Positions 12,643 through 22,900 of a DNA stretch of 64,000 bases are shown piece by piece. The translations under genes and the position numbers were made by a program. Within the stretch, counting starts at the first letter, position 1. Every line of letters begins with the position of its first letter. Under the pieces are notes generated by a model. That model was given only the letters and a program-made list of their open reading frames with translations, had not been told where the DNA came from and did no database searches. Origin of the DNA: Dysidea avara (lineage: Eukaryota; Porifera; Demospongiae; Dictyoceratida; Dysideidae); assembly GCF_963678975.1 (NCBI RefSeq), contig NC_089274.1, forward strand, positions 20,607,133 through 20,671,132, in the 5' to 3' direction.

Positions 12643-14215
12643 CAGGAAAGTTTGGTGGCGGTATTTCACCAAACTAAAACCCTTTTGTTTAGTATAAATC
12701 TGTACGTTAAACAGTAGTGCTGAGCAGTATACCAAGTACTAGGTAAACCACAGTATCTTTTAGATATCATCTAATTCTTAATACTATGGATTTAAAAAAA
12801 AAAAAACAGTTTCACTGTTTGTATGAAAAGTGTACATATGGACTAGTGTATACTAATATACTGCAATCGAATTGCCAACACAATTCTGTCTTGAACAAAA
12901 GTGTTTAGAAACTGTACTTTTGTATCTGGAGGTCTAAAATGCCATCTAACTAAGGCATACTGATAATGTAGTTCGTATACCGCAATATGGTAACGTCTAT
13001 GAAATATTAAACACCAAATTTGCCCTATCATGACAAATTCTTACTATAACTACAGTATTGTGCTCATAGTTACAATACCAAAATTACATTACTAATTGAG
13101 TGGTGTCTGGTTACTAGATAGCTAATAACTATAGTGTCATGAGCATGTGCTGTTTAACAACAGACTGGAAATTACGGTAGTCTAGACAGGTTAGTGTATC
13201 AAATGTTCCACATGATCACACAGTGTAAATATCACAATAGATGCCATGGTACTCTACAATCGTGTGGTATACAGATTTTATAAACATCATATTGAAATAA
13301 AAATTATTCTGCTATCACACATCCCTACTAAATTACTGGGTCAAAGCAGTTATGTAAATCCTAGATATCCTGAACAAAATCCAGATACCGTACAGTACTT
13401 TATTGTGAACTTGTTTTATTAGTACTTTAGAATAGAAACCATAACAATCAAATGAAAGTTTGTAGTATTATTAAATATGGAAGTTATGTATCAAGGAAAG
13501 TTTAACAAAATTATTAGAAACTATCTTGATGGCTTCAAATTACTATCCGGAAAAAACAAATTAGTAGCAGCTTCAAGTATTAGCAGTGTTTATCAATCAA
13601 GCATTCTACCTCCTGGGAATTCCCCAGAACTATCAACAATATGTTTTTGTTGATTTATTTGCCAGGATAAAGGCATTGTGCCCAGCAAAACAGGCATAGT
13701 TATATATGTAAAGTGAACAAACAATTGTGTGAAAGAAGTAGAGATACTCCAATAGAACAGTCACTAACATTGTGAAATTTCCTAACTGAACAAGTACACA
13801 TCTTTTGAGCTTGAGAATCTCTTAAATGGCGAGAAATTTAGACCAAGCACAATGCAATATAACTGAAGAAAAGGAATACCGGTAACTCGAGAGTCTTTTT
13901 CCAGTATACAATTAGGTGTATCTTCTGTATTTACTGACTGCTCATTAGAGTGTTTGAACCATTGCATTATTTGGATGGTAGCCATATGGGATACACCCAA
14001 GTGGGTTTCAAAGCCTATCCCATACCATAAATGGAACATTACGATTTAAAACCTCCATGATAGGAGGCATGTTTATACTGATTTCTCAATATGATGCACA
14101 ACCAGTTAGAATGACAATGCCATACTCTAATAAAACAGTCAAATGTCAACTACCCTAATAGAACAGTCACTCAGGGTATTAATTATATCTGGTATCTACA
14201 TGCAATGAAATATTG
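12643..14215. other. Intergenic, AT-rich
   Basis: No gene was recognised. Short open frames here show no family motifs. Near 13743, 14123 and 14151 there are copies of the ACTCTAATAGAACAGTCA motif. The remainder shows no clear repeat structure. Confidence 0.5.
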
Positions 14216-16116
14216 TCATACATATTGCATGGAACAACACTAAAACACATGGAAGTCACAAGACATGTCACTACTACCACAATATGATTATAACATACAT
14301 TTTCCACAAGACACTCAACAGCCTCATTGAGTCCTGTGCCTTTCTTGGCAGATGTTTTGTACCAGTTACACAACTGTAACTCCTCACACAGTTTAGTCCC
14401 ATCAGGAGTGATCACTTGTAGGTCACTCTGTGGACAAAGGTACAACACACAGCAGTAACTAGTGAAGTGACATAACCATGTTTGTTACAACGTCCAATTT
14501 CCATCCTATAAAAGAAGGGTGAATGTCAGAAAATTATACAGACAATAGGAATGACAACAAACTACACTTGTGATGCTTTGAAAACATACTTTTACCCGAT
14601 TCAGTGAACTGTACTTGTACTGTAATATGCTCTTACTACCCTCCAAACTTTGAAGAGAATAAAAGCTTATGGCATAAGAAGATAAAGAAAAATACAAAGA
14701 ATAAGACATATAGTGAAGATGTATAATTCAGTGATGGCTACTCAAATTTGGCATGAAAGTGTCCTCCCTGAGGGAGTTTTCACTGATAAAACGGTTTGTT
14801 TGTTTGATGAGCCATTAACAAGCTACACACTGTATATGAAAATCACCTTTGGTTCCTGTTTTTTTTTCTTTCAAAAACTGAACCACAGGAGTAGGGATTA
14901 AGTGATACTGTGACCCTCTGGGGGAAAATGTGAAAGTGGGGGACTCTACAGTATGGGTGAAGTGGATGCCCAATCTTTCTGTCCACATATGCTACCTTGT
15001 TAGCTAGTAGTACAGTTGGTAATGGTCGCCCATCCTTCATCATCACCGTAGTAGAAGCATCTTTCCACCATCTCTTAACTGAGTCCTGTGACTTTGGCTG
15101 ACTAACATCATACACTAATAACAAGCCAACTGCATCTCTATAGTACACACTGGGTACACTGCTGTGTTTCTCCATGCCTGCAGCAAGAGAATAATTATGT
15201 TATAGTGATAAAATTTTTTGTTACCGTGAGTGTCCCAGAAATGTAGCTCATAACATGCTCCCTTGTACTGCACATGTTTGGCCATCCATTCATCAGATAT
15301 ACGCTGGTGGAATTAAGGAGTTGATTTGAGCAAACTGATCAAGAAAAAGCTACTACTTATACCACTCTATGGTCACTCATCGCCTACCATGTTAAAGAGG
15401 ACAGGTGCTTGGGTAAACACTTGCAGCTTATAGTTTATATAAAACTAAACAACCACAATAGGATACAGGTTTCGTTTCACTAGTACTAAACCTTCCTGTA
15501 CAGTACCGGATGATAAAACTAGTCTTGCCCACATCGTGATCTCCGAGAACAATGATCTTCAATTTGCCAGCAACTACCTACTAGCATGACAACAAGCTCT
15601 TATCATGTTTTCCTAACCAACCTCTGATTCCTGTACAATAGGTTCCCGCCTGACTTGTTCAGTTCTGACAGCTGATTGCTGACGGTAAAATACAGGTTGC
15701 TCTGGTTCTACTGGTCCTGGGAATGTCACCTTTTCCATTCTCTTGCTGTAAGCTAATTGCATCTCATCGGCTAGTTCAGCATAAGTTGGACTACCCAGCC
15801 AGTGTAGCAATCCTAAGATCAGGTCTAGTCCCTTCTTACCCTTTATACAACTAGTACCAGTGAGAATATATTCCATTTTGTCCTTCCTGGTTCCATTGCC
15901 TTTATCAAGCTCCCTCGCTTCGTTAACTCTCAACTGATTATGAAGGTAGTTCTTCGCGCGGCCAGGGTCTAACTTGAGGAGGTTAGACTGGAATTCATTA
16001 AGTGTTTGAGTGGCTGAGAAGTTCGCCTCGTCCCTTATCACCAAATCGTGTTCACTTCTAACACTATGAGATGAGAGAGGGTCCGGCCGTCTTCTGATGT
16101 ACTGCACAGAAGCCAT
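14216..16116 (-). CDS. CARD-like domain fused to an atypical Rab32-like GTPase
   Basis: A predicted 345-residue protein. Exons in reading order: 16116-15622, 15577-15481, 15419-15388, 15303-15225, 15177-14996, 14427-14299, 14239-14216. All phases close. Residues about 35-130 look like a six-helix death-fold/CARD domain (RAKNYLHNQL, KDKMEYILTG, KKGLDLILGLLHWLG, YAELADEM). A linker follows, then the GTPase: P-loop GDHDVGKTS, switch II DTHGMEK where Rabs have DTAGQE, YYRDAVGLLLVYDV, LPTVLLANK joined to SD for NKxD, and TSAKKG. The effector loop is short and unlike any standard Rab. Replacement of the catalytic Gln by Met suggests slow or absent hydrolysis. The C-terminus CCSMQYV has a Cys pair that is not terminal, and that exon is the least certain. 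An upstream in-frame ATG lies at 16149. DGRPLPTVLLANK resembles NGQPIPAVLLANK of the 2-3.5 kb Rab, supporting paralogy. Confidence 0.75.
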
Positions 16117-16408
16117 AGTAGCCAGTTTTGGAGATAACAGCCCCAACAATCTTCTAGGGAAACACCCTTGTACAGGCTCTGCCTTTTGGTGTCACCCTGT
16201 CTCTTTTGACAAATCAGTTAGATAAATAAATAAACAAGAGGCGGGTTTGCATATTAAGCATGCGAAGCCGCGAACGTTGTTGTAGCAACTGTTTAACTTA
16301 AAATAAAGTCTCAAGTTCCTATTTGTTAGGATAGGTAATCCAAAGGCTGCAGTAACTTACATGTTGCTGTCAGATCTTCAGTGCATGACGATAATTATCT
16401 ATGGTATG

Positions 16409-16901
16409 CAGTGTTGGAAGTAACGCGTTACTTATGTAACGCGTTACGTAATATTATTACTTTTGTGAATTGTGGTAGCTAAGTAATATAACGCAAGTTA
16501 CTTTGCTTACAAATGTAACGCGTTACCTAAGTAATACAGTTACTGTAACGAGTCTAATATTACGTAATATTATTACTACAAGTAACGAAGTTACTAATTT
16601 CATTAGTTATTCTCTGAGTAACGCCTAGCCAAAACGAAGTAACGAAGCCTACTGAATGAAGCCTATTCACTAGCTTCTTACTTATAATCAAGATTTGCAC
16701 ATTGTCCAACAACGCAATCATGTCACGTGATAAAGTGGTAGTTTCACACGTGACAGCTTAAGGCTGTGGACACAAAGTAATATAATACGTAATATTATTA
16801 TAGTTACTTTATTTTATGGGTAATATGTAACTGTAACTAAATAGTTCAGTTGCAAGTAAGATGTAACTAGTTACTTTTACAGAGTAACTTGCCCAACATT
16901 G
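16409..16901. mobile_element. hAT-like MITE (GTAACGCGTTAC family), copy 1
   Basis: A 493 bp element starting CAGTGTTGGAAGTAACGCG and ending AGTAACTTGCCCAACATTG, whose ends are inverted copies. It is flanked by a perfect 8 bp duplication, ATGGTATG, at 16401-16408 and 16902-16909, which is diagnostic of hAT-type insertion. It is internally rich in short GTAAC/GTTAC palindromes and non-coding. It lies between the CARD-Rab and transporter genes. A second copy is in the CCP intron. Confidence 0.9.
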
Positions 16902-16972
16902 ATGGTATGATGAGCTTTCTAATTCGCAAAAAAATAAACCACACATAAACTAGGAAGTCACGTGTTATAAAC

Positions 16973-19900
16973 ATGGCTGATACGGAACGGTCAGGTTTGC
17001 TATCCTCAGGGCACGCCAGCCCCACGTCTGATCATGAACTAGTTGAGAAGACCAACAAAGATGAAGAAGGGTCCGAACGGAACGAAAAGGTTACCGTGAC
17101 GTGTTAAAAGAGAAATTGCTAATATTAATTAACACAGAAAACCTTTTCATCTGGTGTCGGGTTGGTGTTATCCTGCCTAGGCTCAGTTGTTGGTACTGGC
17201 AATATATGGCGCTATCCAAGGATAGTCGCTTTACACGCTGGAGGAGGCGGTTAGTACAATGGTACCTCATTAGTTGATTAATTACCCACTCTAATTGTAG
17301 GCGCACTAGTTTTCCTTATAGTATGGAGTTGTTTCCTATGGATCTGGTCCATTCCACTAATCCTCATTGAATATGCTACCGGTCGCTACTTCAGATTGGG
17401 AGCTGTAGAGTCTGCATATAAATTGGCTGGTCCTTCATTTCGTTTCATAGGAGCCTGGATAGTGTTTGTATCTAATGCTATAGGGTAAGTTATGTGTGAT
17501 CAAGTGGTTGTTATTAAGTCATGTACACTATAGCTGCTACTACTCCGTACTATTGGGATATTGTATGTATTATTTTGTGTATCACATCTTCAATGAGCTA
17601 CCCACAACCCTAAATGAGTCTCAAAGGACATGGGACTACATGCATGTAAGCTGCACTACTTTATAATCTCCAGAGGAGGTTAATCACACATGTCATGGCC
17701 CTATGATGTGAGATTATGCAATCAAGTACCAGGTTTTAAGGCTTACAGAGAAGGCTCTGGGTTATACACAATCCATCCTTAGGGGTGTTGATTTCAGCAT
17801 TTCTTTGAGGTCACAAGAGAGATGATGACACATGACTAACCTCCACTGCTAAATTGTGATGTGATAATTTTACATTATCTCTTACAGAATAACAGTTGGC
17901 CTGTTCCATGTCACTTTGTGTCAGTGGTAGTTGCAGCAACATCTGTCTCCATGGGTGTGTCTTCAATAGAGCCATTGAATAAAGTTGTTGTGCCTGCATT
18001 ACTAATATTATTATTGTTCAGTTTTTACTGGGGCCTCTTCCTGCCATATGCTCATGTCGGTATTGAACACTTCTTTACACCCAATTGGAGTGAGTGACCA
18101 AGTAGTGATTATGTGTGTGTTTACTTGATTGCCACGTGTGTATACATGGTACTTGAGTGTCGTGTGTGTATGTGTATACTGTAGGTTCAATCAGTGAGTC
18201 AAAGTTATGGCTGGATGCTATCACACAGAATGCTTGGGACACTGGTGAGTGTAATATTAGTGTGATGCCTTGCAGTTTTAAGGGAAAATCAATGCCTCTC
18301 TAATACAGAATATACTTTAAATAATTACTAGGGATCCAAGCGATAAAAAGTAATGAAGCAAGAGATAATGATGCTGCCACAGCATAGCTCAATGGGATAA
18401 CCCTACATGTTACAACAATTATTTTGTTCGATGCCAATGTAGGAATTTCCACCAAGCTATTTTTATAATACCATCATTCATCTCTTGTTTTACTACTTAT
18501 TATCACTTGGATCCCTACTTTAATAGTTTGTTTGGTTGTTGTTGTTTTTTTGTTATAGCATACAGTTATACATGTGTGACTGTTCTATTAGGTGACTGCT
18601 GTATTAGAGTATCTCTAGTCAGCCTAGCTTCCCCTGCATGTCACTTTCATTGTACTAGCATGATGAATGCAGTTAGATTGATAATAAGGGGGTATGGTCA
18701 TTGTGATCAAGTAAATAGAGGTGTGGTCTCCATCAGTAATGGGCATAGTCTTGAATCTATCGTAATTCATGAAGTTACGGGTATCTAATGAGCATAAGCA
18801 TAGATCCTTTACACCCCGGGATAGGAATCTGGCTGTTTTTCACACTTCCATCTGCACCTCCGTCGATACCTTTCTATTATAAATGCCAATATCTAATAAT
18901 TTCTGCTAGCGCTACCGTACCTTTAGAGTTATGTCTCAACCAGCCTCACAGTTAGCCGTAAGAACGCCAGAAGTAGCGAACTGTTACCTCTTGGAAGTTT
19001 GCACGCAAGTATTGCAAGGACCACGGTTTAGTTCAGACTTGGATAGCTCTTGTTTCTTTCGTACAGCAGCAACAAAAGTGATACAACAAGAAGGCATGGC
19101 TAAGAGATTTTTGTTTAAACTACAGCAAAAATTGGAAGTTCTGTTTGGAAACAGCATAAATCTATCAAAGCTATGGCCTGCTTTCAATAAATTTTCTATT
19201 AGTGATCAGCTGGAAAAAGATTGGAAGGAATTTTGTATTAGTATAGAATTAGAAACAAATCCATTATTTTGGCAATATGTGACTGAAGAAATTTTCAAGA
19301 AAATGCTGCATACAAAACTGCAATCTTTACAGCAATCTTCAAGTGCAACTTCCCAAGATTCACGTCACAGTACAGAAACTTTGGAACCGACTTTTGAGGA
19401 AAGGAACGCAACAAACTCCACTCCAAGCTTGTTTCAAAGAAGAGCTATGTTGATGCTCAATTGCTTCTCCAGTCAGACAGTCCAACTGGCCTGGAGTCAA
19501 CACAGTGGACTGAAGCTATAGATCGTGGTGGCTTAATACACATCATTGAAATGTTTTACCAGTGCCTGATAGCTATTGAGCAGGTGTGCAAATGTGTGTT
19601 AGTTGGAGATGTTAGTCAATTGACTGACATTAGAACACTGGTTGTGGATAAAGCATTATCAGATGTAGATGTCCGATTCTACTGGGACTTTGCGATGGGA
19701 TTGACTGCTGTAGAAATCAGCGATGACCTATTGAAAATGGTTGTAGATTTATTTACTTCAGTTCGCAGCCATGCATTTACATGGAAAAGTACAAACAGTG
19801 CAACAAAAAAGGAACTCAGAAATCTAAAGCTTTGAGAGAAAAAACTGTTTTAACAAATCATGCATGTATTTTATAATATTAGCTAATGTATCACTTCTTT

Positions 19901-22900
19901 TTTATTCTCTTCTGTTTACATTTTTGCAGAGGTGCACCAATTTCAGCAAAAGTAGCTTTCCTCTGCAATTCCCAGTGATTGATTTCACATTAATGTCCCC
20001 AACAACTCTTAGTGCTTGTGTGTTAGTAAAAACTTCATGTGGGTTATCATTTGTTCCCCCCCTTTGCCGTTGTCGGCCAAATAGCTTTTCCAAGGGGTCC
20101 TGGCCCAGCTTTTCTCTTAGAACAATATAATTCAGTACATGCAACACACCTGTGATTGAAATTCCGTTAGGTCGCTTAATAGATTCTGCTGTTTCTGCTG
20201 ATCACTGTAGCCCTGTCTAGCCTCCACTGATTCCTTCCAGTTCTTCATGTAAGATGTGAAGTCATCACTAAGCCACTGTGCCAATGATATACATTATAAT
20301 TACTAATAAACAAGCAGATGTATACCTTCAGTCGAAAGTCATCCTTCTCAATATATCGCTCTTGTCTTTGCTTGCTTCCCCTCATCACAGTTGTCAACAT
20401 TTAGACAGTCAAAAAATTTGTCACACATCAATGAAGGTAGCAGTAGCCTGAGCATCTGGTCCACCTGTCAACTTGATGGCATTAGATACAGTTCCACTGA
20501 GTACCTAATAAAGTACTAGAATCAACAACTATACCAACATGTTATACATACCTGGGAAGCAAGATGTACCCTCATCTTTGAAAAAGATGTGAGACAGATA
20601 TGTTCGTACTTGAGTTTGTGGACCATTGTAATTTTAGGACCTGCTCCCATATCCCGATTGTATAAATCGACAACATACTTCCAGCTGATGTCCTGTCCTG
20701 AACACTATAACAACAAAAATATTTTAGGTATATACACATAATCAATTATACAAATGTCCTGAACACTATAACAAATGTATTTTAGGTACACATAATCACT
20801 TACCCATAGCAGCCTTGATGCAAAACAATTTCTAATTTTCTTGATTAAGTGCTGGTATCTCCATTAGTAGCAACAGTGCCACCGGTAGGAGCAGCAGTTC
20901 CATCAGTAGCAGCAACAGTTCTATTGGTAGCAGCAACAGTGCCATTGGTAGCAGTAACAGTTCCATTGGAAGCAGCAACAGTGCCATCGGTAGCAGCAAT
21001 AGTTCCATGGGAAGCAGCAACAGTGTCATTTGACAGTGCCATTGGTAGCAGCAACAGTGCCATCGGTAGCAGCAAAAAACAGTGCCATTGGTAGCTGCAA
21101 CAGTGCCATCGGTAGCAGCAACAGTGCCATCGATAGCAGCAAAACAGTGCCATTGGTAGCTGCAACAGTGCCATTGGTAGCAGCAACAGTGCCATTGGTA
21201 GCAGCAATAGTTCCATGGGAAGCAGCAACAGTGTCATTGACAGTGCCATTGGTAGCAGCAACAGTGCCATCAGTAGTAGCAAAACAGTGCCATCGGTAGC
21301 GGCAACAGTGCCATCAGTAACAGCAACAGTTCCATTGGAAGCAGCAACAGTGCCATTGGTAACAGCAACAGTTCCATTGGAAGCAGCAGCAGTGCCATCA
21401 GTAACAGCAACAGTTCCATTGGTAACAGCAACAGTACTACTGGTAGTTGCATTTGTAGCAACAGTGCCACTGCAGATAGTTGCAGCAACAGCCTTACAAT
21501 TCCATCAGTAGTAACAGTGGCATCTCTAGATAGAGTGAATCCAGTTTTGCCATTCTTGTCAGCTAGCCTGGATTTTCTTTTCTTCTTATACCTCTTTACA
21601 GAAGAAAGCTTCAGCCTCTGTCCTCCCATTGAGCTAAAACATATCACAGAAGGATGCATAGTAATCATTATCTAGATGTTTTACACAAATTGTAAATATA
21701 TATTACCCCTGCGCGTTATATCAGGTGCAGATTACAATTAATACATTAGTAACTGAACTTTAACGGACTTTTTCTCTCTTCAGTGGACAGCAGGCATGAT
21801 GGCTTTACTTCAGTTCGACTAACAAAGGATTGGTAAGTACACAAAACAAGTTATAAGCTAAAACAACGTTGTTTCAGGTCGCTAGAGCTACCCAAAGTTA
21901 CCACATCACTGAAGCGGCAAGTCTCAAACGTCTGCCACTAAACAAGAAATGGACATATAGTGATGCTGGTTCGATTACTTGTATCAAGGTATACTTATAT
22001 ACTGAATTTGACGTTCATATAGTGAACGATTTGAGACTTACAGCTAGCCAAACTTTTCAGTCGCACGGGTCACTCAGTGAGTTCTGTCGCTGCTATTGCC
22101 TCCAGAATCGCCCAATTGCCTTGTTCGCGATAGGTAACAAGATTACTGCAGCAAGTGGCCCAAAATTCACAATAGAACAATGGCTCAACTTTTCGCCGCC
22201 CGGTCAACACCAATTAATAAACGGTGCAGATAGTTTAGCACAAAGTACAGTAAATATGCTGAGATTCCTATCCCAGGGGTGTAAAGGATCTATGGTGTAA
22301 GCAATTTTAATAAGTTTGTGGCATCTAAATAATTATCCTGCTCAAGGAAAGTGTTGATAGGGAAAATTAACTCCTCAATATGGTTTCATTGCATGAAGAT
22401 AAAAGGAAAGACAAGGCACAGAGGGCACACACTTGTTGGAACCCCGAAGGGCACATGGCAGAAAGTTTTGGTGATTTTTCAAAATTCTATATCCGGCCAC
22501 CTGTAAGTGTTTTCTTGCTGTATTTGATGTTAGATGGACTAGTATTATTCTGTAAAGGTGATTTTCGTCATGTAAGATGTCTCTAGGATGATTTTTAAAA
22601 GGCAGAATTTTAGGCGGCACATGCCACTTTTGGGGGGAGCCCTTCTTAAACAGTACACTGTTTGATATTTATAATTTAATTCACACCAATTAACTAAATG
22701 TCACCTTGCAATATCCTTACCAATCTGGTGTAATTTTGGGAGAGGTTCCTGGCGTTTATTTAGTATAGTGTGCTTTTATTTCATAAAGGATAACATTTTG
22801 ATGTTGAAATTATTGAAATTTTTGAAATTTTTTATCCTTCATGGTAGTAAAACTTTTAACCAACTGTAAAAGTTGTCTAAATTTTAATCACATCAAAATT

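Larger units (their letters stand above)
18799..22294. mobile_element. P-element/THAP9-like DNA transposon, decayed
   Basis: A 3.5 kb element in the SLC6 intron. Its ends CATAGATCCTTTACACCCC and GGGTGTAAAGGATCTATG form inverted repeats continuing into GGATAGGAATC. On the minus strand, 20.7-19.9 kb gives the C-terminal half of a P-type transposase (see the next entry). On the plus strand, 18931-19835 encodes an accessory-type protein in two overlapping frames. Between the transposase part and the right end lies a 21 bp tandem repeat array (20846-21500). No clear 8 bp target duplication remains: GCATAAGC and GTGTAAGC differ at two positions. The coding parts are interrupted, so it is not autonomous. 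Confidence 0.8.

Noticed and set aside
20832-21668. Long open frames on both strands rich in LLLLPMA or VAATVPL
   Set aside because: They are translations of a 21 bp tandem array that keeps every frame open, not proteins.
21869-22300. 143-residue plus-strand open frame inside the P-like transposon
   Set aside because: It runs into the transposon's terminal inverted repeat and has no recognisable motif. It may be part of the element, but coding status is not supportable.
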